Of a DNA stretch of 32,814 nt, positions 7,380 to 14,551 are shown piece by piece. This DNA comes from Hydrogenobacter sp. (GTDB taxonomy: Bacteria > Aquificota > Aquificia > Aquificales > Aquificaceae): assembly GCA_028276405.1 (NCBI GenBank), contig JAPYWJ010000014.1:1-32814 (forward strand), given 5' to 3'. Numbering within the stretch: the first letter of the stretch is position 1; each line of letters starts with the position of its first letter. Below the pieces are notes generated by a model. That model ran no database searches. It saw nothing but the letters and a program-made list of their open reading frames with translations, and had not been told where the DNA came from. The position numbers were made by a program, and so were the translations under genes.

Positions 7380-8136
7380 ATGCTGGTAATTAGCATAGGT
7401 TTCTACCTTTTGTCTTTTTTTGTGGCACTGCTTTTTTCTTACCGAGGTAAACTGCCAAACAGAGCTGTTTTTTTTTTCTATAATTCTTGCGCTTTTGTCT
7501 TACTTTGCCTATGTGTTTCACATGGGTTTCAAATTAGGTAGCTTTCCCTTTGCTAACATCTATGGGTTTATAGGGCTACTGGGAAATACCATGATACTTG
7601 CTCTTATGGTCTTTTCTTTAAAAAATCCCCAACTGCTCAGATTTTCCGCAGTATTTTCCTTTTTTGGGTTCTTGTCTGACCTGCTCGCACTACCTTCAGA
7701 ACCATCTCCCTACAGGAATCCTCTTTACTCTTTGCACATGCTTTCCGCTCTATTTGCTTATGCATGTGCCTTTTTTGGAGGTTTAGCGAGTTTCTTCAGA
7801 CTTTTGCTAGAGAAAAAACTAAAGCACAAAGACTTGCCAGCTTTTTCCTTACCCATAAACCTTCTTAGGTTTTCAGAAAGGCTTATGATAAACCTGTCCT
7901 TTGTCTTTTTTACTCTTACGCTCATCTTTGGAAGTTTCTGGACAAGGATACACTTTGGCAAACATTGGATAAACGACCCAAAACTACTCTTTACTTTGCT
8001 TTTGTGGATATACTATGCTTTTGTGGTTCACATGAACCTGGTGAAAGGCTTAAGACCCAGACAGCTTTCCGCTTTTATAATTTTAGGGAGTTTCCTCTCT
8101 CTCCTTAATTTACTGTTTGTTAGACATGAAGTTTGA
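7380..8136 (+). CDS. CcsA/ResC-like cytochrome c assembly protein, frame broken at a T10 tract
   Basis: The gene encodes a hydrophobic protein of the CcsA/ResC (HemX-like) cytochrome c assembly family. The C-terminal part has the tryptophan-rich/WDPK-like region FGSFWTRIHFGKHWINDPK, a His at HMLSALFAYA and a His at FVVHMN, matching the haem-handling layout. The natural N-terminus (MLVISIGFYLLSFF) starts at the ATG at 7380 in one frame, while the rest, from SIILALLSYFAYVFH onward to 8136, is in another. The switch falls at ten T residues (7468-7477): nine T would join the frames exactly. The downstream frame's own starts (7420, or the ATG near 7522) give poor N-termini. It may be restored by slippage, be a sequencing error, or be inactive. 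The 3' end overlaps aroK by 11 bases. Confidence 0.75.
7468..7477 (+). repeat. Homopolymer of ten T residues at the frame switch
   Basis: Ten consecutive T residues lie in the coding strand of the CcsA-like gene, exactly where the reading frame changes between its N-terminal and main parts. Runs of this length are known sites of RNA polymerase slippage and replication slippage, and also common sequencing-error sites. Confidence 0.85.
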
Positions 8137-8635
8137 GAGGATATTCCTCATAGGTTTTATGTGTAGTGGTAAAACCACCGTAGGTAGGATTCTGGCAGAA
8201 AAACTCCAGTGGCGTTTTTTTGACACAGACGAGGAGGTGCACAAAGAGGAAGGCATGAGTATAGAAGAGATCTTTGACAAGAAAGGCGAAGAATACTTTA
8301 GAGATGTGGAGTTAAAAGTTCTCAAAAGGTTATCATTAGAAAAAGAGGTGGTGATAAGCACGGGTGGAGGTCTTGGTGCTAACCAACAAGCTTTACGGAT
8401 CATGAAAGAAAGAGGCTTAGTGGTATGGCTTGATGTAAGTTTTGATAACTTTATACAAAGGTGTGCAGGAGATAACAACAGACCTATGCTGAGGAAAAGT
8501 CCAGAGGAGCTTAAAGCTTTATATGAACAAAGAAGACAAAAGTATTTACAGGCTCATATTCAGATGAGCGCACAGACAGAACCTCAAAAGATAGCAGAGA
8601 AGGTCATTCAATTAGTTCAAGACGGGAAAATATAA
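8126..8635 (+). CDS. aroK: Shikimate kinase
   Basis: Shikimate kinase phosphorylates shikimate at the 3-hydroxyl with ATP, the fifth step of the chorismate pathway. The 169-residue protein has Walker A GFMCSGKTT (10-18), the substrate-binding Asp35 in DTDEEV, Arg59 in YFRDVE, STGGG (78-82), and the lid-region Arg in NNRPML. I use the ATG at 8126. An in-frame TTG at 8117 is possible but less likely. It overlaps the CcsA-like gene by 11 bases and its last 32 bases overlap ndk, which converges from the other side. No Shine-Dalgarno is visible, so it is probably coupled to the upstream gene. Confidence 0.95.
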   Translation: MKFERIFLIGFMCSGKTTVGRILAEKLQWRFFDTDEEVHKEEGMSIEEIFDKKGEEYFRDVELKVLKRLSLEKEVVISTGGGLGANQQALRIMKERGLVVWLDVSFDNFIQRCAGDNNRPMLRKSPEELKALYEQRRQKYLQAHIQMSAQTEPQKIAEKVIQLVQDGKI

Positions 8636-9029
8636 AAGGTATCTCATAATCTGCAGACTCTTTTGAATCCGAAGCGTGAATAGCGTTTTTACCTTTGTCT
8701 GTACCAAAGAGTGCCCTTATGGAGGAAGGTGCAACCTGTCTTGCCTCTTGGCTATCCGTAGGTCCTATAATGTCTCTAACCCTCTTTATAGCATTATCAC
8801 CTTCAAGAACGCAGGCAACAACAGGTCCTGAAATCATAAACTCAACAAGCTCCCTGTAAAAGGGTCTATCCTTATGCACTAGGTAAAATTTCTCTGCTTG
8901 CTCCCTGCTAAACCTAAAAAGCTTCATAGCCAGTATGTTAAAGCCTTCTTCTATAAATCTGTCTATTATTTTCCCCGTTGCTCCTTTTTGGAAGGCATCG
9001 GGCTTTATGATTATGAGCGTCCTTTCCAT
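8604..9029 (-). CDS. ndk: Nucleoside diphosphate kinase
   Basis: Ndk balances nucleoside triphosphate pools by transferring the gamma-phosphate through a phospho-histidine. The 141-residue protein has the start TLIIIKPDAFQKG, the catalytic His118 in NAIHASDS, and GPTDSQEAR (89-97), all family hallmarks. The C-terminal tail overlaps aroK. The ATG at 9029 is six bases after a TATAAT box, with TTGAGA 16 bases further upstream and no Shine-Dalgarno, so the message is predicted to be leaderless. Confidence 0.97.
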   Translation of the reverse strand: MERTLIIIKPDAFQKGATGKIIDRFIEEGFNILAMKLFRFSREQAEKFYLVHKDRPFYRELVEFMISGPVVACVLEGDNAIKRVRDIIGPTDSQEARQVAPSSIRALFGTDKGKNAIHASDSKESADYEIPFIFSRLELIE

Positions 9030-9035
9030 ACTACC

Positions 9036-9063
9036 ATTATAAGAACTTGTCAGGTCTTCTCAA
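9036..9063 (-). promoter_or_regulatory. Promoter of ndk
   Basis: On the minus strand TTGAGA (9063 to 9058), a 16-base spacer and TATAAT (9041 to 9036) precede the ndk ATG (9029) by six bases. This repeats the 16-base spacing and short -10-to-start distance of the SCO1-like promoter. Confidence 0.7.
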
Positions 9064-9080
9064 TATGATATAAATCATAT
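9063..9080. promoter_or_regulatory. FNR/CRP-family-like operator between ndk and the Tat-exported gene
   Basis: ATATGAT-ATAA-ATCATAT is a perfect 7-base dyad with a four-base centre. Its core TGAT-N4-ATCA matches the inner eight positions of the FNR consensus TTGAT-N4-ATCAA. The centre (9071.5) lies about 42 bases upstream of the predicted ndk transcription start, close to a class II activator position, and about 45 bases upstream of a predicted start for the divergent gene. An alternative dyad (GATATAAAT and ATTTATATC, 9067-9093) overlaps it. Confidence 0.4.
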
Positions 9081-9104
9081 AATCATTTATATCTTTCCTT
9101 GGGT

Positions 9105-9110
9105 TATAAT
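9105..9110 (+). promoter_or_regulatory. -10-like TATAAT at the start of the Tat-exported protein gene
   Basis: TATAAT at 9105-9110 overlaps the first two bases of the ATG at 9109. If this is the -10 box, transcription would begin near 9117 and the GTG at 9121 would be the start. No good -35 is present, which would fit activator dependence on the nearby dyad. A second TATAAT occurs at 9078-9083. Confidence 0.35.
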
Positions 9111-10221
9111 GGTTGCTAAGGTGAAAAGAAGAGAGTTTATAAAACTTATCTTGGGAGCGTTAGCAGGCAGTTGGCTAAACTGTGGGGGTGGTGGGAACTC
9201 TGGGGTTTCATCGTTGGCACCCGCACCTTATACGCCTGCACCATCTACGCCTATAGCACCCAAAACTATAAAATTCGGGTTGGGGATGGACCCAGAAAGA
9301 ATGGTTGACGCCTACGACCCAGATGGTAAAAGAGTACTGGATGCCATAAAACCTAACATACTCTGCATGTGGATAAACGGTGCCAGAGATTATCAAGGGA
9401 GGATATACTCTCCAAGCATGCAATATGTAAGGGAATGGGCAAGCAAAGGCAGGTTTCAAGAGTGGTCGGGTATGGGATATGAGCTTATGGTGATCACATG
9501 GGAAAATTACGATGGACAAAACCCTGCTCTGGGACCTGCTACTTATGGAGATTATCACATCTCCTCACAGTTTCTTGAAGACCTAAGAGAGCTCCTTAGC
9601 TATCTTGTGCTTCAGTTTAAAAACAAGATTTACTTTGCTTTGGCTACAGAACAGTCCACCTACAGCGCTTGTAGATATGACAGAACATGCCAAGATCCTT
9701 ATGCCTACTCTGATAGGATAAACTCTACAACACAAGAATACTTTGGACCTCTGAGAGATAATCTACAGAGAGCGGTTGGGTTAATAAGAGCTCAGATGCC
9801 CTCCGCGGATGTAGGCATATGCTTTGGAGGTTGGCTTGTAGAATTTGACGAAGGCATAAACTTTATAAAGTACTTTGAACCAGTCATTACAAGTAGCAGC
9901 GCCATATTCTTCCAGAGCATGATGGGGATAAAAGCAAGCGAGAATAGTGGCTATGGAAATCCAGAAAGGATACTGAAAAACTGTCAGTTTTTCTCTGCGT
10001 ATGGAAAACCCATACATCTGGCTCACTACATGCCAAGCAGCAAAAGGGCAGATGTGGTAGCGGAAGATATGGATCGCATGTCTAAACCAGACTATTTGAG
10101 ACAACTTGTGCAGTATCTTTCCAGCTTTTCTTTTATGGATTATGGACTTCTAAAAGATAACGCCTATGGCTGTTTAGATGCTACCGTTAGGTTCCGACAA
10201 TCTCTTAGAGCCATCCTTTAA
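9109..10221 (+). CDS. Uncharacterised exported protein with a Tat-type signal
   Basis: I do not recognise this protein. With the ATG at 9109 it has 370 residues. A GTG at 9121 (366 residues) fits the promoter better. The N-terminus has a twin-arginine-like motif (KRREFIK) and a hydrophobic stretch ending in a Cys followed by glycines (NCGGGG), so it may be a Tat-exported lipoprotein, although the residues before the Cys are not a canonical lipobox. A Pro/Ala/Thr-rich linker (about residues 34-53) precedes a globular domain of about 315 residues rich in Tyr and Trp. Strand-like pieces such as IYFALATEQS and KPIHLAHYMPS suggest a TIM-barrel, perhaps glycosidase-like, fold. That is inference only. 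It is divergent from ndk and precedes hom. Confidence 0.8.
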   Translation: MVAKVKRREFIKLILGALAGSWLNCGGGGNSGVSSLAPAPYTPAPSTPIAPKTIKFGLGMDPERMVDAYDPDGKRVLDAIKPNILCMWINGARDYQGRIYSPSMQYVREWASKGRFQEWSGMGYELMVITWENYDGQNPALGPATYGDYHISSQFLEDLRELLSYLVLQFKNKIYFALATEQSTYSACRYDRTCQDPYAYSDRINSTTQEYFGPLRDNLQRAVGLIRAQMPSADVGICFGGWLVEFDEGINFIKYFEPVITSSSAIFFQSMMGIKASENSGYGNPERILKNCQFFSAYGKPIHLAHYMPSSKRADVVAEDMDRMSKPDYLRQLVQYLSSFSFMDYGLLKDNAYGCLDATVRFRQSLRAIL

Positions 10222-10241
10222 CCCATCTCAAAAACTTAAGT

Positions 10242-10247
10242 TATAAT
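10242..10247 (+). promoter_or_regulatory. -10 box for hom
   Basis: TATAAT at 10242-10247 ends six bases before the GTG start at 10254, again predicting a leaderless mRNA. The -35 is unclear (TTTAAC at 10217-10222 with a 19-base spacer is a weak option). Confidence 0.5.
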
Positions 10248-10253
10248 AAATGT

Positions 10254-11558
10254 GTGAAGGTAAAAGTAGGCATAGTAGGTTGCGGAGTAGTAGGAACGGG
10301 GACGGTAAAACTGTTGTTAGAAAACTCTCACATAATACAGAAAAAGACAGGTGTAGAGCTTGTGCTGACAAAAGTGGCAGACAAGGATTGGGAAAGAAAG
10401 AGGGAGATAGAAGTACCTGCTTACCTAAGGACGCACGATTACAGGGAGGTTATAAAAGAGAGTGATATAGTCGTTGAACTTGTAGGTGGCAAGGATTTTG
10501 CTAAAAACCTTATACTTGAAGCTCTTGAAGAAAACAAACATGTAATTACTGCTAACAAACGCTTGCTTGCGGAAGACGGTCTTGAGGTCTTCAGAAAAGC
10601 CAGGGAAAGGGGTGTGCACATAGGTTTTGAGGCATCTGTAGGCGGCGGTATCCCCATAGTTAAAGCCCTAAAGGAAGGTCTTGTAGGCAACAGGATAATA
10701 GCCATATATGGTATTCTTAACGGAACTACTAACTATATACTCACAAAAATGCTTGAAGAAAGTATGGACTTTTCGCACGCTCTTGCACTTGCTCAAAAAC
10801 AGGGTTATGCAGAAGCAGACCCCTCTCTTGACATAGATGGTTGGGATTCTGCCCACAAGATATGCATACTTTCCATGATTGCCTTCGGTAGGTATGTACC
10901 CTTTGAGGAGGTTTATGTAGAAGGTATAAGAGACCTTGATCTGCTTGACTTGGAGCTTGGGAAAGAGCTTGGGTACACTCTAAAACTTCTTGCTATATCA
11001 AAAAGAAGAGACACAAGTATGGAAGTTAGGGTTCATCCTACTTTTATAAGGTCGGAGGATGCTCTTGCTAAGGTTTCCGATGTTTATAACGCCATAATGG
11101 TAGAGGGTGATTTTGTAGGCAAGACCATGTTTTACGGTAAGGGTGCTGGTGGTCAGCCTACCGCTTCTGCGGTAGTTTCTGATATAGTGGACATAGCTAA
11201 AAAACTCCTCTTTTGTACAAAAGATAAGGATGAATTCCAATGGGAAGACTCATCTTTATATTTGAGCAGGGACTTTTACAGTAGGTATTACATGAGGTTT
11301 GATGTGCCTGATAGACCGGGCGTATTGGCAAGTGTTTCCAGGGTTTTGGCAGATTATAACATAAGCATAGCCAGTGTTCTTCAAAAAGAGAAGGTTTGCA
11401 AGATGGCAGGTAGGGAAGGTGAACCTGTAGTCCCTCTTGTTATACTAACGCACAAAGCTTACGAAAGCAGTATGCAAAAAGCTATAAAGGAGATAAAAAA
11501 CCTCCCCGTCATAATGGGAGAGCCTGTAGTCATACGCGTTGAAGAAGAAGCTTACTAA
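10254..11558 (+). CDS. hom: Homoserine dehydrogenase
   Basis: Homoserine dehydrogenase reduces aspartate semialdehyde to homoserine, the branch to threonine and methionine. The 434-residue protein has the NAD(P)-binding motif GIVGCGVVGTG (6-16), TANKRLLA, the substrate-region motifs EASVGGGIPI and GILNGTTNYIL, and a C-terminal ACT domain beginning near MRFDVPDRPGVLASVS, which usually gives feedback inhibition by threonine. The start is GTG at 10254, followed directly by the family N-terminus KVKVGIVG. A TATAAT lies six bases upstream and no Shine-Dalgarno is present. The stop codon overlaps that of the convergent PsiE-like gene. Confidence 0.96.
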   Translation: MKVKVGIVGCGVVGTGTVKLLLENSHIIQKKTGVELVLTKVADKDWERKREIEVPAYLRTHDYREVIKESDIVVELVGGKDFAKNLILEALEENKHVITANKRLLAEDGLEVFRKARERGVHIGFEASVGGGIPIVKALKEGLVGNRIIAIYGILNGTTNYILTKMLEESMDFSHALALAQKQGYAEADPSLDIDGWDSAHKICILSMIAFGRYVPFEEVYVEGIRDLDLLDLELGKELGYTLKLLAISKRRDTSMEVRVHPTFIRSEDALAKVSDVYNAIMVEGDFVGKTMFYGKGAGGQPTASAVVSDIVDIAKKLLFCTKDKDEFQWEDSSLYLSRDFYSRYYMRFDVPDRPGVLASVSRVLADYNISIASVLQKEKVCKMAGREGEPVVPLVILTHKAYESSMQKAIKEIKNLPVIMGEPVVIRVEEEAY

Positions 11559-11968
11559 GCCTTTGCCACTCTGTAAAAAAGGCTTATAAACCTAGCAACT
11601 ATTAGGAAAGCTATACCAAAAGACCAAAAAAACACATCGCTACCAGACATCTTACCTTCAAAAAGGTGAAGCATAAATTCCCTTATGATAAAAGCTATAA
11701 GCACCTCTAAGAGAATCTCTACCCTTACCCTTTCGTATTCAAAAAACTCTATAAAAGCTCTTATAAGTTCAAACACAATTATAAGAGAAAGTACATTGGA
11801 AACAAGCTCCTTAAAGCCAAGCCTAACCGTTGCTTCAGAAGCGGTTAAACCTATTTCCAATACGGTTCTGTAAATACCTATAAACAAGCCTATAATAAGC
11901 ACAACTATAGTTATGTTGAAAGCCAAAATCATGAAACCTTTGTATATTTTTGATACAAACTCTTGCAT
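11555..11968 (-). CDS. PsiE-like membrane protein
   Basis: This 137-residue protein has four hydrophobic segments (about residues 12-33, 56-73, 82-101 and 112-131) and resembles the PsiE (phosphate-starvation-inducible E) family of small inner-membrane proteins, whose function is not established. ELIRAFIEFFEYERVRVEILLEVLIAFIIREFM is the most family-like region, with charged residues between membrane segments. It starts one base after the ccl stop, so it appears to be the last gene of the long minus-strand run. Its stop overlaps the stop of hom. No intrinsic terminator is evident. Confidence 0.8.
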   Translation of the reverse strand: MQEFVSKIYKGFMILAFNITIVVLIIGLFIGIYRTVLEIGLTASEATVRLGFKELVSNVLSLIIVFELIRAFIEFFEYERVRVEILLEVLIAFIIREFMLHLFEGKMSGSDVFFWSFGIAFLIVARFISLFYRVAKA

Positions 11969-11969
11969 C

Positions 11970-12746
11970 CTAAATCTTTTTTATCTCAGGTGGTAGATCC
12001 CTTGGAGGCAGTCCCGTGTATTCCACATCTTTCTCCTCGTCAAGCCTTTTAGAGAAGGGTTTTTCTGTGGTTAGCTCTTCGTAAACATGCGCTACAAGCC
12101 CCGGAACTCTACCTATGATGAAGAAGCCTTTCCCCAGCCTCCAGTCAAAACCCATTTCTGACGCAACCGCAGCTATGGCTCCATCTACATTAAGGACAAG
12201 CCTTTTGCCTTTCTGTTTTGCTATCTCTTCTTCTACCGCCTGGGCAAATTCACAGTGCTTTCCGTAAAATTCCAAAGCCTTGGCAATGTCCATAAGCCTT
12301 TTGGTTCTTGGGTCAAAGTCCTTATAGTACCTGTGTCCGTACCCCGGTATGGGTTTTTTTACGGAAAAATATTCTTTAACTATGTCCTCTACACCTTTCC
12401 CGCTTGCTACACCCTCCCGCATAAACTTCATGGCATCCTCCAAGGCACCACCGTGAGCAGAACCAAAAGCTAATATACCTGCCGCCACTCCCACATTCAA
12501 AGAATTACCACCAGATGCGACAGCTCTTGCAGCTATAGCGGAAGGTGGGGCTATGCCGTGGTCTATCACGGAAACCAGCATGGCTTCCATCATTCTACTC
12601 TCCCTTTCTGTTGGAAGCTCACCTTTTAGTATGAGATAAACAGCTTGCGCAAAAGAAAGATTACCTACCAGATCAAGAAGCCTGTAACCTCTTATATAAG
12701 TCTCGTGTCCCAAATGCTGAGTTATAGCTGTTCTCCACATACCCAT
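11970..12746 (-). CDS. ccl: Citryl-CoA lyase (Ccl) of the reductive TCA cycle
   Basis: Ccl splits citryl-CoA into acetyl-CoA and oxaloacetate, and with citryl-CoA synthetase it replaces ATP-citrate lyase in Hydrogenobacter-type reductive TCA cycles. The 258-residue chain matches the C-terminal catalytic part of citrate synthase and lacks its N-terminal region, as in known Ccl. The three catalytic positions are present: His98 in SAHGGALE, His138 in PGYGHRYYKDFDPR and Asp188 in NVDGAIAAV. The start is supported by a strong AGGAGGAG ahead of the ATG and overlaps the upstream stop (TAATG). Its place at the end of a ribosomal-protein run suggests growth-linked expression. A short citrate synthase is the alternative, but less likely. 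Confidence 0.88.
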   Translation of the reverse strand: MGMWRTAITQHLGHETYIRGYRLLDLVGNLSFAQAVYLILKGELPTERESRMMEAMLVSVIDHGIAPPSAIAARAVASGGNSLNVGVAAGILAFGSAHGGALEDAMKFMREGVASGKGVEDIVKEYFSVKKPIPGYGHRYYKDFDPRTKRLMDIAKALEFYGKHCEFAQAVEEEIAKQKGKRLVLNVDGAIAAVASEMGFDWRLGKGFFIIGRVPGLVAHVYEELTTEKPFSKRLDEEKDVEYTGLPPRDLPPEIKKI

Positions 12747-14080
12747 TAAGCTCCTCCTTTTATTAATTCTTCGTTTACCTTTATTTTACTCTTCCTCATA
12801 AGATGCTCTATAAGATAATTTACCATGGTGTCTGACTTCATGTTCAAGATGTCCTGTGTCAGCTTCTTTGCTTCATCTTCCTTCATGTTTTTTTTCTTTC
12901 TCTCTGTTATTAAGAAAACACCATAACCTTGTGCCAACTCATAAGGACCAAATACCTTCTCTTTTGACAGCAAAAAGGGAACTACTTGTTCCTGCTTTAT
13001 CTTTGCTATGCTCATGATCTGGTTTGCGGGTGTGTCGTTAAAAGCTATGTACTTGATGCTAACCTCTTTACCTTCTGAAAGAAGCTTATATAATTCTTGC
13101 GCCTTTTTTTGTAATGCTGACAACTTCTTCCGCTCTATTAGTGTAGACCTAATCTGGTCTTTTACCTCATCAAAGCTTTTCACACCCGGAGGTTCAATTT
13201 TGTAAAGATATATTAGTACATACTCATCTCCTACCTTAGAAACAGAAATGCGGTCTTTTTCACTTAACCTGGAAACCTCAGAGCTTATAACTTCAGGTAG
13301 TTTACTTTCATCAGTAGGAAGCACATACTCAGTGTAGCCTTGAGGCATCTTACCTTCCTTTATAGACTTGTAAAGCTCTTCTACTTTCCCCTTGTCCTTT
13401 TCTTTCCAAACTCTTATTAGCTTGGTTTCTGGTTTTCTAAAAAGCTCTTTGTTTTTCTCGTAAAAGCTTAACATCTCCTCCTGCGTAGGGTTGTAAGAGA
13501 TCTCCACATTAGCAGGTGTGAGTATGTAAAGTCTACCGGATAGCAAGGTAGACTGAACTGCCAAATTGACCTCTTTTTCCCCTTCCGAAAGGTAAACGCC
13601 GTTGGAAACTAACGCAAGTAACTTTTGTATTGTTAACATCTTTCTTATATAATCTTCATACTCCTCTGGAACAAGTCCAAGCCTTGAAAGGAGTTCTTTA
13701 TACTTAGAAGCACTAAAACTTCCCCCTTCTTGGAAGGTTGGGTCGCTTTTTATGACGCTGATAACCTCCTTATCCGAAGCAGAGTAACCTAAGGACCTAG
13801 CTTTTTGATAGAGAAGTTCTTGTGTGATAAGGTTATCAATCACTTGCTTTTTTATGATCTCCTCAAGCTCTTTATTCTGTATGTTGGAAAACCTTAAAAG
13901 TTCTCTTCTATATTCTCTTAAAGTTATACAGCTACCGTTTACCTCTGCTACACACTTTTTACCTACAGAAGTGATGTCCCTGATGCTTCCTGTAAGAAAA
14001 AGCCAAAGAAAGAAAGCTCCGGACGATAATGTAACTATTAGGGCAAATAAGGTCTTATGTTTTTGTATTAAAAAGTACAT
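12746..14080 (-). CDS. PpiD/SurA-like membrane-anchored periplasmic chaperone
   Basis: This 444-residue protein has one N-terminal membrane segment (about residues 11-30), then a periplasmic part that opens with a SurA_N-type helical domain (VAEVNGSCITLREYRREL onward, ELLYQKARSLGYSASDKEV). The middle (about 195-320) occupies the place of a parvulin peptidyl-prolyl isomerase domain but is poorly conserved. KVGDEYVLIYLYKIEPPGVKSFDEVK is its most parvulin-like piece. A second such segment near 365-400 (GPYELAQGYGVFLITERKK) follows, then a helical C-terminus. It probably assists folding of exported proteins and may lack isomerase activity. It starts four bases after rpsQ and overlaps ccl by one base. 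Confidence 0.82.
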   Translation of the reverse strand: MYFLIQKHKTLFALIVTLSSGAFFLWLFLTGSIRDITSVGKKCVAEVNGSCITLREYRRELLRFSNIQNKELEEIIKKQVIDNLITQELLYQKARSLGYSASDKEVISVIKSDPTFQEGGSFSASKYKELLSRLGLVPEEYEDYIRKMLTIQKLLALVSNGVYLSEGEKEVNLAVQSTLLSGRLYILTPANVEISYNPTQEEMLSFYEKNKELFRKPETKLIRVWKEKDKGKVEELYKSIKEGKMPQGYTEYVLPTDESKLPEVISSEVSRLSEKDRISVSKVGDEYVLIYLYKIEPPGVKSFDEVKDQIRSTLIERKKLSALQKKAQELYKLLSEGKEVSIKYIAFNDTPANQIMSIAKIKQEQVVPFLLSKEKVFGPYELAQGYGVFLITERKKKNMKEDEAKKLTQDILNMKSDTMVNYLIEHLMRKSKIKVNEELIKGGA

Positions 14081-14084
14081 AATC

Positions 14085-14351
14085 TTAGCTTAGGTTTTCC
14101 TCGGGCGACCTGGCTCTTTGAAGTATCTTTACAACTACCCATCTTTTTGTCTTGGAGAGAGGTCTTGTCTCCCGTATAAGCACCACATCACCCATCTTAC
14201 ACTCGTTATTAGGATCATGCGCGTGGTATTTTTTGCTCTTTATTATGTGCTTCTTGTATAGGGGATGGGGTACTTTTCTGTCTACTTTAACTACCACCGT
14301 TTTTTGCATCTTGTCGCTCACAACCACACCTACAAACTCTTTTCTACTCAT
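14085..14351 (-). CDS. rpsQ: 30S ribosomal protein S17
   Basis: S17 binds 16S rRNA early in 30S assembly. The 88-residue protein shows the family core: [27 protein letters not shown], the Y/HDP loop ([13 protein letters not shown]) and the motif [11 protein letters not shown]. Its ATG overlaps the rpmC stop by one base (TGATG) and is preceded by GAGAGGTG. It is the last ribosomal gene in this run. The usual next genes rplN, rplX and rplE are absent and a PpiD-like gene follows four bases later. Confidence 0.97.
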   Translation of the reverse strand: MSRKEFVGVVVSDKMQKTVVVKVDRKVPHPLYKKHIIKSKKYHAHDPNNECKMGDVVLIRETRPLSKTKRWVVVKILQRARSPEENLS

Positions 14352-14551
14352 CAGCTTTCACCTCTCAACTCCTTTTCTCTTATTATGGTAAGCACTCTGG
14401 CTAACTCTCTTTTTGTGTTTCTTATAGACATTATGTTGGGCAAACCTTCCACCTTTTTCTTAAACCTGAGTCTTAAAAGTTCTCTCCTTAGCTCTTCTTC
14501 TTTCTTCCTAAGGTCTTGCAGGCTCAACTTTTTGAGTTCTTGTGCCTTCAT
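14351..14551 (-). CDS. rpmC: 50S ribosomal protein L29
   Basis: L29 is a small helical hairpin protein near the polypeptide exit tunnel. The 66-residue chain has the typical opening [33 protein letters not shown] and the closing [22 protein letters not shown] lies ahead of the ATG, and the gene overlaps rplP by four bases (ATGA) and rpsQ by one. This is the normal S10-operon order. Confidence 0.96.
   Translation of the reverse strand: MKAQELKKLSLQDLRKKEEELRRELLRLRFKKKVEGLPNIMSIRNTKRELARVLTIIREKELRGES

Noticed and set aside
7420-8136. Reading the CcsA-like gene as a normal intact frame from the ATG at 7420
   Set aside because: Its first 20 or so residues (MWHCFFLTEVNCQTE) are not membrane-like, while the alternate frame from 7380 supplies a natural N-terminal membrane segment up to the T10 tract.
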